The notes under the pieces were generated by a model. The model was not told the DNA's origin and made no database searches. It saw only the letters and a program-made list of their open reading frames with translations. From Candidatus Brockarchaeota archaeon (lineage in GTDB: Archaea; Thermoproteota; EX4484-205; JAAOZO01), in the NCBI GenBank assembly GCA_017601145.1, contig JAFNIV010000012.1:1-46139 (forward strand): 46,139 nt of DNA, in the 5' to 3' direction. The number at the start of each line of letters is the position of its first letter. The stretch's first letter is position 1. Both the position numbers and the translations under genes were made by a program. This document shows, piece after piece, positions 17,994 to 27,158 of the stretch.

Positions 17994-18182
17994 ATGGTCA
18001 AAGTAAAAGTAGACCGAGAAACGTGTATAGGCTGTGGCGTCTGTGTCAGTCTGTGTCCAACAGTATTCGCATTGGATGAAGAAGGAAAGTCAAAAGTAAT
18101 AAAGCAGCCAGAAGAAGGAGAATGTGATCTGGATGCCGTTGCCTCGTCTTGCCCTGTAGGTGCTATTACAGTCGAGAAATAA
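17994..18182 (+). CDS. Single-cluster [4Fe-4S] ferredoxin, hyperthermophile type
   Basis: The 62-residue frame starting at ATG 17994 has CIGCGVCVSLCP near the N-terminus and SSCPVGAI near the end. By comparison with Pyrococcus/Thermotoga ferredoxins, C11, C14, C17 and C53 should ligate one [4Fe-4S] cluster, while C21 and C44 are placed to form the stabilising disulfide known in that family. Position 14 is Cys rather than the Asp of P. furiosus, so a complete cluster is expected. An upstream in-frame start at 17976 would add six atypical residues. It is a soluble electron carrier with no dedicated partner nearby. Confidence 0.9.
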   Translation: MVKVKVDRETCIGCGVCVSLCPTVFALDEEGKSKVIKQPEEGECDLDAVASSCPVGAITVEK

Positions 18183-18195
18183 AATAAGCCTGAAG

Positions 18196-18327
18196 TTATC
18201 CTTTTTCTTCTTTCTCTATTTTTTCTTTATCTCTTATTGTTATAAGAATTATAATAGTTATTAGGGTTATTAAACCTAGCATCAATAACGTTGGGTTTAA
18301 TATAGTAAAAAATCCACTTATGTCCAT
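18196..18327 (-). CDS. 43-residue single-span membrane protein
   Basis: From ATG 18327 the frame encodes about 43 residues: a short N-terminus (MDISGFFTILNP), one long hydrophobic helix and a charged KEKIEKEEKG tail. A longer frame starting at 18405 would run antisense into the divergent permease start and is less likely. The TATA-like AAATATTT about 20-25 nt upstream (minus strand) supports leaderless expression and overlaps the promoter of the divergent gene at 18382. Function unknown. Confidence 0.5.
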   Translation of the reverse strand: MDISGFFTILNPTLLMLGLITLITIIILITIRDKEKIEKEEKG

Positions 18328-18381
18328 GCTTTTAGCTCTTAAAGAGAAATATTTTAATTTATCCCCAGTGTCACTTAAGAG

Positions 18382-18996
18382 ATGAAAATGAGCAAGGAGA
18401 AGCAAGAGATTACATTTCCATTGTCCGAAGCAATCTCTTTTGCCGTCGAGAGCATTAGAAGACGTTTTTCTAGGGCTTTAATAACAGTTATTTCGATAGT
18501 TTTAGGAATAGCGTTTCTATCTGCTTTGTTAACAATAACGAGGATAGTTAGTGCACTTAGTGGTGGCCTAAGCCAAACCTCACAAGGTCCGCCACTCTAT
18601 CAAATATGGATGGCTGCTATTGCACTACTGGTTTGTGGTGTTGGAATTATAAACAGTATGTTAATGAGTGTTACCGAAAGATATAAAGAAATAGGAACGT
18701 TGAAGACTTTAGGGGCTGAAGAAATTCATATTTTAGAACTTTTCTTGATTGAGGGTGCATTAATGGGCTTAATAGGTGGCATAGTAGGTGCTTTTGGAGG
18801 ATGGCTAGTCGCCTTTATAATGTACTACGTGCAATCATCTTCTCCTCAATTAGTTCTCCAAGCTTCTTTAAGTTCGATCGATATCGTTGGAATTTCAATT
18901 GTTCTAAGCGTTATCTTGTCTCTCGTATCTTCAATGGTTCCTGCCTATATGGCTTCAAAGTTAAATCCTGTAGAAGCGTTAAGGTATGAGGTGTAA
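18382..18996 (+). CDS. FtsX/MacB-type ABC permease lacking the periplasmic core domain
   Basis: This 204-residue protein has four membrane helices: TM1 at ~32-57, then TM2-TM4 in a typical FtsX block (MSVTERYKEIGTLKTLGA coupling segment, GxxGGxxGxxGG helix, and the C-terminal MASKLNPVEALRYE motif). In MacB/LolC-type permeases TM1 and TM2 are separated by ~200 residues of extracellular domain; here only ~20 residues remain (SGGLSQTSQGPPLYQ). It is 5 nt upstream of its ATPase partner, forming a two-gene type-VII ABC (mechanotransmission/export) unit. A TATA element 25-32 nt before the ATG indicates leaderless transcription. Confidence 0.85.
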   Translation: MKMSKEKQEITFPLSEAISFAVESIRRRFSRALITVISIVLGIAFLSALLTITRIVSALSGGLSQTSQGPPLYQIWMAAIALLVCGVGIINSMLMSVTERYKEIGTLKTLGAEEIHILELFLIEGALMGLIGGIVGAFGGWLVAFIMYYVQSSSPQLVLQASLSSIDIVGISIVLSVILSLVSSMVPAYMASKLNPVEALRYEV

Positions 18997-19001
18997 AAGC
19001 C

Positions 19002-19733
19002 ATGGCGTCTGCACTAAGGTATGAATACACTGTAGAAACAGAAGATCTCGCAAAAACCTATGTAATGGGCCCTGTTTCGGTAAAAGCTCTCGATGGAATT
19101 TCAGTGAAGATAAGAAGGGGCGAATACCTGTCAATAATGGGTCCGTCTGGCTCAGGAAAAACTACGTTCTTCAACATGGTTGGAGGTCTAGATCGCCCAA
19201 CAAGAGGAAAAGTGTACATAGACGAAGTAGACATAGCAAAACTGGACGCATATGAATTAGCTTGGCTGAGAGCTAGAAAAATCGGCTACATATTTCAAAC
19301 TTTTAACTTAATTCCTGTACTAACTGCAATGGAAAACGTTTCTTTACCTATGATCTTTGCTGGTGTTGGAAGAGAAGAGCGGCTAAAACGAGCCAGGGAA
19401 CTACTTGAGAGAGTTGGTTTAGGAAACAGACTAGACCACAAACCTTCAGAATTGTCTGGTGGCCAACAGCAAAGAGTTGCCATAGCAAGAGCCTTAGCTA
19501 ATAATCCCGTTATAGTTTTAGCAGACGAGCCTACTGGTAACTTGGACCTTCATACTGGACTTGACATAATCAATTTGCTTAAGACTTTAAATACAGAAAA
19601 AGGTGTTACAATTATAACTGCAACTCATGATCTAAAAATGATCGATGTAAGTGATAGAATATTCTGGATTAGAGATGGGAAGCTCGAGAGAATAGAAACA
19701 AGAGCTCAAGTTTCAGCTAGAGCTGAAGAATAA
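19002..19733 (+). CDS. ABC transporter ATPase, MacB/LolD type
   Basis: This 243-residue ATPase has Walker A GPSGSGKTT, Q-loop FQTFNLIPVLTAMENV (the LolD/MacB family pattern), signature LSGGQQQRVAIARAL, Walker B VLADEPTGNLD and H-loop ATHD. It starts 5 nt after the permease stop. A homodimer would power a dimer of the short FtsX-like permease. Substrate unknown. Ends in an Arg/Glu/Ala-rich tail. Confidence 0.92.
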   Translation: MASALRYEYTVETEDLAKTYVMGPVSVKALDGISVKIRRGEYLSIMGPSGSGKTTFFNMVGGLDRPTRGKVYIDEVDIAKLDAYELAWLRARKIGYIFQTFNLIPVLTAMENVSLPMIFAGVGREERLKRARELLERVGLGNRLDHKPSELSGGQQQRVAIARALANNPVIVLADEPTGNLDLHTGLDIINLLKTLNTEKGVTIITATHDLKMIDVSDRIFWIRDGKLERIETRAQVSARAEE

Positions 19734-19779
19734 GCTTCGGCATCAGGTTTTTATTTACTGTCTTTGGTTAGTGGTCCTT

Positions 19780-20838
19780 ATGACTGACTGGGTTAAGCTA
19801 CTTGAACTTCTTGATAAAAGTAACATGTATGAAAAGGTATGCAACTTTCCAAATTATCTTGAGGATTCAATAAAGATAAGCGAAAACGCTAACCTTAAGG
19901 TTGACGGCAATATAAAAGAAGTCGTTGCTTGTGGAATGGGTGGTTCTGCTATTAGTTTAGAATTAACTAGGTCTTTAGTGCTGGACAAGATTCTAGTTCC
20001 ATTTACAGTAGTTCGAGATTATTTCTTACCTAAACATGTTAATGAAAACTCATTAGTCTTTATTTCGTCTTACTCAGGAAATACAGAAGAAACCATAAGC
20101 TGCTTACGGGAAGCAATTAGTAGAGGCTCTAATATTGTTGCGGTAAGCTCAAATGGAGAAGTGGAATCAATTTGTGAAAAAAATAATTTGCCTTTTATAA
20201 AGATTCCTAAAGGTCTACCTCCAAGAGCTGCATTTCCGTACTTGTTTTCATCTTTGTTTTTTACTTTAATTAAAAATGACTTAGTTATAGAAAAAGAGAA
20301 AGTTCTAAGTGAATTTTATCCAACTGTAAATTTATTAAGAAATATTTTAAATTCAATTAGATTAGAGAGTCTTGATGAGGATAATGAATCAAAAAGACTA
20401 GCTAAAACTTTGCTTAAATCTGTTCCAGTAATTTATGGATATGGTGCCATGAGTAGTGTCGCTTTAAGATTCAAACAACAAGTGAACGAAAATGCAAAGT
20501 CTTTTGCTATTTTTAATAGCTTTCCTGAACTTAATCACAACGAATTTGAAGGTGTTAGATTCTTAAATCTGGTAGACCCTGTACTAATACTGTTAAGATA
20601 TTCCCAAGAGCCAGAAAGAATAAAGAAAAGAATAGAGATAACAAAGAAAATTCTTAAAAGATTCTATAGTGAAATTTTAGAGCTAAGAGGAACTGGCAAC
20701 ACTATATTTCAAGAGGTTTTTACTCTAGTTTTTAAGTTAGATATGGCAAGTGTGTACTTGGCGCTGTTAAGAGGAGTAGACCCGTCTCCAACTCATAACA
20801 TTGACGAACTGAAGTCTGAACTCTCGTTTCATACTTAA
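19780..20838 (+). CDS. Bifunctional phosphoglucose/phosphomannose isomerase
   Basis: This ~352-residue protein has two SIS domains. The first holds CGMGGSAIS and FISSYSGNTEET, and KGLPPRAAFPYLF follows. The second carries NENAKSFAIFNSFPELNHNEFEG, the family's active-site Glu/His region. This is the crenarchaeal-type PGI/PMI (distinct from cupin PGI) interconverting glucose-6-P, fructose-6-P and mannose-6-P for glycolysis/gluconeogenesis and glycan precursors. ATG 19780 is preferred over GTG 19771 because a TTTTTATTTA TATA-like box lies ~24-33 nt before it. Confidence 0.9.
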   Translation: MTDWVKLLELLDKSNMYEKVCNFPNYLEDSIKISENANLKVDGNIKEVVACGMGGSAISLELTRSLVLDKILVPFTVVRDYFLPKHVNENSLVFISSYSGNTEETISCLREAISRGSNIVAVSSNGEVESICEKNNLPFIKIPKGLPPRAAFPYLFSSLFFTLIKNDLVIEKEKVLSEFYPTVNLLRNILNSIRLESLDEDNESKRLAKTLLKSVPVIYGYGAMSSVALRFKQQVNENAKSFAIFNSFPELNHNEFEGVRFLNLVDPVLILLRYSQEPERIKKRIEITKKILKRFYSEILELRGTGNTIFQEVFTLVFKLDMASVYLALLRGVDPSPTHNIDELKSELSFHT

Positions 20839-21064
20839 AAATTACACTAACTATTATTAAGAAATTTGCACTATATTAGACTGGAGACCAGTTCCACTTA
20901 AAATTGATACTATCACTTTTACATGTAGTTAAGTTTTTAAACTATCTCTTTTGCTCACCTTCAAAAAAACTTTTACGTAAACTCCATAAAAAAGAAGAAA
21001 ACTACGACATAACCGTTATTAAAAACCTTTAAATCCCCCTTATAAAATAACTCGGTTTGCGAAA

Positions 21065-22201
21065 ATGTGGCTTATCCAAGTAGAAAGTAAGGTGCTTCTA
21101 TTTTTTTACCTTCTGGTAACACAAGCTCTAGACATTGGAACAATTTTGAATTTAATTTTTTTGATTTTATTCTTCATTTTTATAGTTTGGGGCCAGCGCA
21201 TTCAAATGATGATTCTACTTAGAGACATAGAGTTCGCAATAGGCCGACTAAAGCTGATGAAAGACTCGGCTAGAAACGCTGTTATTGAAAGAATGAAAAA
21301 GTTTTCAAGCTCTGATCCTTCTAGTTTTATAGATAAGGTTATAGAGTACGTTACGATAGAGCCAGTCTCTCTTGATCCTTCTGGCATCATTTGGAAGTAC
21401 GATTATCTATTAAAAACTTCTGAAGATAGAATAAAGTCTGAAGTTTATTCTTTTGTAAGTCAAGCAAAAGAAGAAGAAAAAAGTAATCTTCTTAACGTAC
21501 TTGAAGTGCTTGCAAATCTTAACCTGCTTTACAAGTTAATGAGACATTACTACATAATGGGCAAAAAGACAGGAAGTGCTTTTATAATAATTCAACTCCA
21601 AGCAATCCTTCCTGAAGTTTTAATGAATGCCGATGCTTTAATGGGTGCACTGTTTGCTTTTTCCTATGGGCATCCTGTAGGAGATGGCGTCGGCGCATTA
21701 GTTGCTGCAAAAATAATGGGAAGTAAACTAAATGAAACTAAAGAAATTGCGAGAGATACAGTTTTTATGGAGACTACTTTAGAAAATAGAAAACTTGGTG
21801 TTATAAAAGCAAGAGGTCCTGGAGGCACTGTAGGTTATCCTGGAGACGCAATTATGAGTCTTTTAGAACGAGAAAAGTATGATCTCGTAGTAATGGTTGA
21901 TGCTGGTCTAAAACTAGAAGGCGAAAAATCTGGATCTATAGTTGAGGGTGTTGGTGCTGCTATAGGTGGAATAGGAACAGAAAAATATAAAATCGAAGAA
22001 GTAGTAAGTAAGAAAGGGATTCCTCTTTATGGTGTAATTGTTAAAATGTCTATGAAGGAAGCGATTACTCCCATGACTGAAGAATTATATAAGGCTTCAG
22101 AACAAGTTATCGCTAGAGTAAAAGAGATTATAAAAGAAAAAGTTCCTGAAGATGGATCTATGCTTTTAATCGGTGTTGGAAATACCATAGGAATAAGGTG
22201 A
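21065..22201 (+). CDS. DUF1512 archaeal membrane-anchored protein
   Basis: This 378-residue protein has one or two N-terminal membrane helices (residues ~8-42), a charged helical segment (~45-150) and a Gly-rich soluble domain with GDGVGALVAAKIMGS, KARGPGGTVGYPGDA and IVEGVGAAIGGIGTEKYKIE. This pattern matches the archaea-specific DUF1512 family as I remember it. The conserved Gly/Asp loops suggest ligand or nucleotide binding, but activity is unknown. TATAAAAT at ~21041-21048 precedes the ATG by ~20 nt (leaderless). It is followed after 6 nt by a zinc-ribbon membrane protein, probably co-expressed. Confidence 0.65.
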   Translation: MWLIQVESKVLLFFYLLVTQALDIGTILNLIFLILFFIFIVWGQRIQMMILLRDIEFAIGRLKLMKDSARNAVIERMKKFSSSDPSSFIDKVIEYVTIEPVSLDPSGIIWKYDYLLKTSEDRIKSEVYSFVSQAKEEEKSNLLNVLEVLANLNLLYKLMRHYYIMGKKTGSAFIIIQLQAILPEVLMNADALMGALFAFSYGHPVGDGVGALVAAKIMGSKLNETKEIARDTVFMETTLENRKLGVIKARGPGGTVGYPGDAIMSLLEREKYDLVVMVDAGLKLEGEKSGSIVEGVGAAIGGIGTEKYKIEEVVSKKGIPLYGVIVKMSMKEAITPMTEELYKASEQVIARVKEIIKEKVPEDGSMLLIGVGNTIGIR

Positions 22202-22207
22202 TGTAAA

Positions 22208-22642
22208 ATGGAAAAAACTTCAGAAAGATATGATATAAATATATCATTATTTTTCTTTCTTTTAGGCTTTTTACTGTTTGTTTCTATAACTCTAATTTTC
22301 AATGGCGTTAATGAAATGAGTTCGGGAAATGCAATAAATGGGGTTATGTCTTTCTTGCTAGGTATTTTAGGTTTTGCTTTAGTAGCATACAACATAAATA
22401 AGATAAGGCATCGTCTTTCATTACCCGCAGTTTTGTCTCTTGGCCCACGTGTGGTTACTGTTGAAATATGTGAAAGCTGTGGTTACAGAACAGAAAGGCT
22501 ATTCAAAGAAGGAGATTTCATTTTTGGCAGAGGAGATAGATGCCCTAAATGTAATTCAGAAGTTCCAATGTTAATTGAAGGGATTTACTTAAAAAGAGAG
22601 TTCCTCGTTAAGGCACAAGGTCAACAACCTTATCGTCAATAA
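22208..22642 (+). CDS. Small membrane protein with C-terminal zinc ribbon
   Basis: This 144-residue protein has two membrane helices (~15-35 and ~45-65), then a cytoplasmic zinc ribbon with CESCGYRTERLF and a second pair CPKC about 20 residues later. The ribbon resembles those of archaeal proteins that recruit partners to membranes, but I do not recognise a specific family. It lies 6 nt after the DUF1512 gene, suggesting an operon. Its last ~35 bp overlap the 3' end of the convergent methionine aminopeptidase gene. Confidence 0.7.
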   Translation: MEKTSERYDINISLFFFLLGFLLFVSITLIFNGVNEMSSGNAINGVMSFLLGILGFALVAYNINKIRHRLSLPAVLSLGPRVVTVEICESCGYRTERLFKEGDFIFGRGDRCPKCNSEVPMLIEGIYLKREFLVKAQGQQPYRQ

Positions 22643-23480
22643 ATATTAAGGTTGTTTCTCGCTGTGCTACAGGTGCGCTTCCTGCTTCAACTAGAACATT
22701 ATATCTTATCAAAGGTATTTTTTTAATAATGTCTAAATCTATTTTCTTTTTTCTAATCCATCTTTCACAAAATGGTAAACTATGAAAGTAATTTTTTAAT
22801 TCTTCTGGAGCTTTATTCAAAGATGCTAGCTTAAATATTAAAGCTGTTTGAACTTCCTCTACATAACCTTTTCCAAAGCTATACGTGAAAAATGGCTCTA
22901 TAGCTACAACCATACCATTTGTAAATCTTGTACTGTTTTTATTTGGTATGTTAGGAATTGATAAACCTGAATGCAAGTTAAACCTTTTTATTTCATGACC
23001 ATGAAGGTTTGATATAACTAAGAATCCTCCCTCTCTTGCAACACTATCGACTATTTCTCCTACCTTTGATATCTTTTCTCCTACCTTTATTCTTTTTATC
23101 ACCTCTCCAAGTGCTCTATTTACCTCCTCAACTATTTTTTTGTCTGTATTTGATAAAGCTACACTAAAAGCAGTGTCTACTATATATCCTTCTAGATGCA
23201 CTCCATAATCAATTTTCACTAATGCCCCAGGTGGTATTGTTGTAGGATCTTCTGATGCTGCCGTATAATGTGCAGCGACCTCGTTTATTCCTATGTTGCA
23301 AGGGAATGCTGGTTTTCCTCCAAGTTCTTCTATTTCGTTTTCTATAGCTTCGCAAAGTTCAAGAACGTTTGTTCCATCTTTAACCTTGTTTTCAAAAGTT
23401 CTTCTTACTTTTCTCGCTATTTGTCCAGCTTGGATGTAGTAGTCTTCTTCTTGGTCAGAAAAGTTTTTAGCTCGTTCCAT
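22608..23480 (-). CDS. map: Methionine aminopeptidase, type II
   Basis: This 290-residue pita-bread-fold peptidase removes initiator methionine. The metal ligands are visible: KIDYGVHLEGYIVDTAFSV (two Asp), NLHGHEIKRF (His), AIEPFFTY (Glu) and QRETTLIF (Glu). The type II insertion with its helical subdomain (about residues 195-260) is present, as in archaeal/eukaryotic MetAP2 but without the N-terminal eIF2-binding extension. The 3' end overlaps the zinc-ribbon gene by 35 bp; the 5' end is divergent from PPAT with 19 bp between starts. Confidence 0.93.
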   Translation of the reverse strand: MERAKNFSDQEEDYYIQAGQIARKVRRTFENKVKDGTNVLELCEAIENEIEELGGKPAFPCNIGINEVAAHYTAASEDPTTIPPGALVKIDYGVHLEGYIVDTAFSVALSNTDKKIVEEVNRALGEVIKRIKVGEKISKVGEIVDSVAREGGFLVISNLHGHEIKRFNLHSGLSIPNIPNKNSTRFTNGMVVAIEPFFTYSFGKGYVEEVQTALIFKLASLNKAPEELKNYFHSLPFCERWIRKKKIDLDIIKKIPLIRYNVLVEAGSAPVAQRETTLIFIDDKVVDLVP

Positions 23481-23499
23481 TTGCTTCTGTCACTAGAAG

Positions 23500-24015
23500 T
23501 TGAGTCTAGAAAATATAAAGGTTGAGCTTAAGAAAACTTACAATAAGGGTGCCGTCGGTGGAACCTTTGATGAGTTTCACGTAGGTCATGAAAGACTCTT
23601 AATTTTTGCTGCTAAAATGTGTAAAAAAGTCATAGTTGGTGTTACGAGCGACGAATTCGTAAAAAAATATAAAAGCCACGATATTGAAAGCTTCAATATT
23701 AGAGTAGAAATAATAAAACGTTTTCTTGAAAATTTAAAGGAAGAATCATGCTTTGAAGTTATTAAGATAGAAAACAAATATGGCCCAACAATAGAAGATC
23801 CGAAACTCGAAGCTATATTTGTTACAATGGACACTGTTGAATCTGCTTTTGAAATAAATAAAATAAGAAGAGAAAAAGGCTTTAAAGCTCTAGAGATAAT
23901 AATCGTTCCAATGGTTTTTGCTGAAAATGGTGGATTTGTTTCTTCAAGCAGAATACGTTCTGGAGAAATTGACAGAAATGGAAAAAAGCTAATAACAGAC
24001 AATAAGTTGACTTAG
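23500..24015 (+). CDS. coaD: Phosphopantetheine adenylyltransferase, archaeal type
   Basis: This 171-residue nucleotidyltransferase has the motif GAVGGTFDEFHVGHERLL (HxGH-type) and the C-terminal VSSSRIRSGEID (ISSTxIR-type), as in archaeal PPAT of the cytidylyltransferase-like superfamily. It transfers AMP to 4'-phosphopantetheine in coenzyme A synthesis. The start is uncertain: TTG 23500 gives a ~17-residue lead before the GGTFD motif and no ATG is available. Only 19 bp separate it from divergent map, so promoters must overlap coding sequence. It is followed closely (9 nt) by pheS. Confidence 0.85.
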   Translation: MSLENIKVELKKTYNKGAVGGTFDEFHVGHERLLIFAAKMCKKVIVGVTSDEFVKKYKSHDIESFNIRVEIIKRFLENLKEESCFEVIKIENKYGPTIEDPKLEAIFVTMDTVESAFEINKIRREKGFKALEIIIVPMVFAENGGFVSSSRIRSGEIDRNGKKLITDNKLT

Positions 24016-24024
24016 CCGTAGGAA

Positions 24025-25485
24025 ATGAGTAGTCCTGAGCTTTCTCTGATACAGAGAAAGATTCTCAATTTTTTGCTAAGGACAAAAGAAGCTAAGCTCA
24101 GTGAATTAGCGAAGGAACTCAATGTTACTCAAGAAGGTTTATTTAGTGTGGCTGAAACTTTAAAAAATTTAGGTCTTTTAAAAATTGAAGAAATTGAAGA
24201 AAGATTCCTCAAACTCACAAAGGAGGGTAAGCTTTATTTAGAGCAAGGACTTCCAGAACGAAGAATTGTAAACCTTGTTGGAAAAGATAGAGAAATCGAC
24301 ATAAATTCGCTTTATAAACTAGGATTAAGCAAAGAAGAAATAGCCATAGGCTTAAAATGGATAAAAGAAAAAGGATGGGGATACATACAAAAAGGGAAAC
24401 TAATCGTTAATAAAGTGCCGGAGATAGGTGAAGATGAAAAAACTATCCAACTTTTTAACAATACTGAATCAATAAAGGAAAATTCGAAAGTAGAGAAAGT
24501 AGCAGAAATCTTGATTCGAAGAAACTTGATAACTGTAGAAGTAAAAAAGGATGGGGCTGTACAACTAACTAAAAAAGGAGAAGAAGAAGCACAAAAACTG
24601 GAAAAAATTGTTTCCGAACCTCAAGAAATTAAAATTATTTCTTCATATGATGTTTTGAGTGGCGAATGGAAAAAGAAAAAGATAAAGAAGTATAACTTGG
24701 AAGCAAAACCACGAAAATACTATGGTGGAGCTTTTCATCCTTACTACTCTTTCGAAGAAAAAGTTAGAGAAATTCTAGTGGGGATGGGATTTGAAGAAAG
24801 CGATGGACCATTCATAGAACCAGAATTCTGGGTTTTTGATGTCTTGTTTCAAAGACAGAATCATCCTGCTAGAGAACTTTTTGATACATATCGGTTGAAA
24901 AACTTAAAAACTTCACTAAAATCTATTGAAAATGTAAAAATAGTTAAGGAACTTCACGAAAAAACTTATGGTGAAGCTTGGAGTGAAGACGTTGCCTCGA
25001 GGCTTGTACTTAGAGGTCAAACGACTTGCGTCTCTGTAAGGTTTCTTTTCGAAAGGAAGAAGCCTCCAATAAAAATGTTCGTAATTTCTGATGTGTTTCG
25101 AAGTGATGTTATTGATGCTACTCATCATATTCAATTTAAGCAAATTGAAGGTATAATGGGTGAGTATGGTGTGACTTTTAGACATTTGCTTGGTATATTA
25201 GATGAATTTTATAAGAAAGTTGGGTTTACTGAGATAAGATTTGTACCTTCTTACTTTCCATTCACCGAACCTAGTGTTGAAATAATAGCAAAACACGAAA
25301 AACTTGGCTGGATTGAGATGGGTGGCGCTGGTATGTTTAGGCCAGAAGTTTTAAAAGCAGTAAGTGTTAACTTTCCAGTTGCTGCTTGGGGTCTTGGATT
25401 CGATAGACTTGCTATGGTTGCCCTAGGAATAGACGACATAAGAAAACTGAGGACTATAAATCTTTCAGAACTTCGAGGTGAATAA
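24025..25485 (+). CDS. pheS: Phenylalanyl-tRNA synthetase alpha subunit
   Basis: This 486-residue class II synthetase has the archaeal/eukaryotic architecture: N-terminal winged-helix DNA/tRNA-binding modules (~1-220), then the catalytic core with motif 1 around HPARELFDTYRL, motif 2 with the VFRSDVIDATHHIQFKQIEG segment, and motif 3 AAWGLGFDRLAMVALGI. Complete length. It forms an alpha2beta2 tetramer with PheT, encoded 5 nt downstream in the same operon. Confidence 0.95.
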   Translation: MSSPELSLIQRKILNFLLRTKEAKLSELAKELNVTQEGLFSVAETLKNLGLLKIEEIEERFLKLTKEGKLYLEQGLPERRIVNLVGKDREIDINSLYKLGLSKEEIAIGLKWIKEKGWGYIQKGKLIVNKVPEIGEDEKTIQLFNNTESIKENSKVEKVAEILIRRNLITVEVKKDGAVQLTKKGEEEAQKLEKIVSEPQEIKIISSYDVLSGEWKKKKIKKYNLEAKPRKYYGGAFHPYYSFEEKVREILVGMGFEESDGPFIEPEFWVFDVLFQRQNHPARELFDTYRLKNLKTSLKSIENVKIVKELHEKTYGEAWSEDVASRLVLRGQTTCVSVRFLFERKKPPIKMFVISDVFRSDVIDATHHIQFKQIEGIMGEYGVTFRHLLGILDEFYKKVGFTEIRFVPSYFPFTEPSVEIIAKHEKLGWIEMGGAGMFRPEVLKAVSVNFPVAAWGLGFDRLAMVALGIDDIRKLRTINLSELRGE

Positions 25486-25490
25486 TTAGT

Positions 25491-27158
25491 TTGCCAACTA
25501 TAAAAATTAATTATGAAGATTTGGTTGGCTTAATTGGAAAAAGTTTCGAGCCCAATAAAATAAAGGAGGTTCTACCTAATGCTAAGTGTAATGTTGAAAG
25601 TATAGAAGGCAATATTTGGATACTAGAAGTTACTTCAGATAGACCAGATCATTTTAGTTCAGAAGGAATAGCTAGAACGTTAAAGGGTTTACTCGGTGTC
25701 GAAGAAGGTCTTAGAAAATTTGAATCGAAAATTTCAAAAGTTGAAGTTATAGTTGACGAGAGTGTAAAAAGCATAAGACCTTTCATAATGTCAGCTGTAA
25801 TTGATGATCTAAAATTAAATGATGAAAGTATAGTTCAGATGATGCAATTACAGGACAAGCTTCATGATGGGATTGGCCAAAGAAGAAAACTAGTTTCTAT
25901 TGGCACCTATGACCTTGATAAACTTGGAAGAAGAATATTTTACAAAGTCATGAAATTGAAAGATATAGTTTTCGTTCCGCTTGGATATAAAACTGAAATG
26001 AATGGGAAAGAAATCCTAGATTTAACTGAGCAAGGGAAAAAATTTAGAAACATAATTCCTAATGACGTGGCTCCAATTCTTGAAGATGAAAGAGGAAATA
26101 TCCTTTCTATGCCTCCAATAATAAATGGGGAGCAAAGTAAAGTTACTGAGAACACAAAGAATATATTTATTGATGTAACTGGTTTAAGTAAAGTAAGAGT
26201 TGAAGATGCTTTGATTGTTCTTTCAACGTCTCTATGCGAGCGTGGGGGTAGTATAGAGTGGGTAAAAGTGATAGAAAAAAACACAGGTAATGTTACTTTA
26301 CCTAACGATAAGAATAAAGATTTAAAGATTACTTCAAAAGATATCAAAGAAAATCTTGGGTTAGAGCTTGAAAATAATAAGATCATCAAACTGCTTAAGT
26401 CTGTTAGGTTTGAAGCAAATTTAGTTGATGATGAAATCCTGGTAAAAGTCCCTATTTATAGGAGAGATGTGTTTAGTAATGTTGACATTATAGAAGATGT
26501 TGCTATTGCTTTTGGATACAATAACCTCACTCCTGAAAGTTTCTTGATGAAGACAATTGGTAAGCCTAGTGAGAAAAAAATGCTTGAGAGAAAAGCTAAG
26601 CTAGTTATGATAGGCATGGAATTCCAAGAGGTTGTGACACCTTTTCTTTGCTCGATTGAAAGGGCTAATAACTGGAACTATAATTCAGAGTCAAAAGTTA
26701 TAGAGCTCGAGAATCCTTCAATAGAAGGTTATGAATCTGTCAGGCCTTCTCTCATTCCTGGACTCCTAAATTCAATAAGGTATAGTGCGCATGCTTCTCT
26801 TCCACATAGAGTATTCGAGGTAGGGCGAGTAGCAATAGTCATGAACTCAAAAATTCATGAATTTACGAATATTGCTGCAGCGATTTCTGACGATAAAGTT
26901 GATCTTGGAGAAGGTCATATGAGGTTGTTTTGGTTTATAAAAAGCATGACCGGTAACGAGCCAAAATTAGAAGCGTTTAGTTTTGATAAGTTTATAGAAG
27001 GAAGAAGCGCACGAATAAAGGTTAAGGATTCGCTCGTAGGTATAATCGGTGAAGTAAACCCTGAAAACTTATTAAGAGAAGGAATACGGAATCCGACTGT
27101 TGTTTGGGAGCTAAACTTAGAAGAATTACTAGGGTCAGCTAGCACATTTTTTAAATGA
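25491..27158 (+). CDS. pheT: Phenylalanyl-tRNA synthetase beta subunit (archaeal type)
   Basis: This 555-residue protein is the shorter archaeal beta subunit: an N-terminal B1-like segment beginning PTIKINYEDL, the B3/4 editing domain (SIGTYDLDKL and LSMPPIINGEQSKVT), a B5 region and a catalytic-like C-terminal domain (RPSLIPGLLNSIRYSAHASLPHRVFEVG). TTG 25491 is taken as start because translation from it gives the family N-terminus and lies 5 nt after pheS. A T-rich run after the stop may terminate the operon. Confidence 0.95.
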   Translation: MPTIKINYEDLVGLIGKSFEPNKIKEVLPNAKCNVESIEGNIWILEVTSDRPDHFSSEGIARTLKGLLGVEEGLRKFESKISKVEVIVDESVKSIRPFIMSAVIDDLKLNDESIVQMMQLQDKLHDGIGQRRKLVSIGTYDLDKLGRRIFYKVMKLKDIVFVPLGYKTEMNGKEILDLTEQGKKFRNIIPNDVAPILEDERGNILSMPPIINGEQSKVTENTKNIFIDVTGLSKVRVEDALIVLSTSLCERGGSIEWVKVIEKNTGNVTLPNDKNKDLKITSKDIKENLGLELENNKIIKLLKSVRFEANLVDDEILVKVPIYRRDVFSNVDIIEDVAIAFGYNNLTPESFLMKTIGKPSEKKMLERKAKLVMIGMEFQEVVTPFLCSIERANNWNYNSESKVIELENPSIEGYESVRPSLIPGLLNSIRYSAHASLPHRVFEVGRVAIVMNSKIHEFTNIAAAISDDKVDLGEGHMRLFWFIKSMTGNEPKLEAFSFDKFIEGRSARIKVKDSLVGIIGEVNPENLLREGIRNPTVVWELNLEELLGSASTFFK

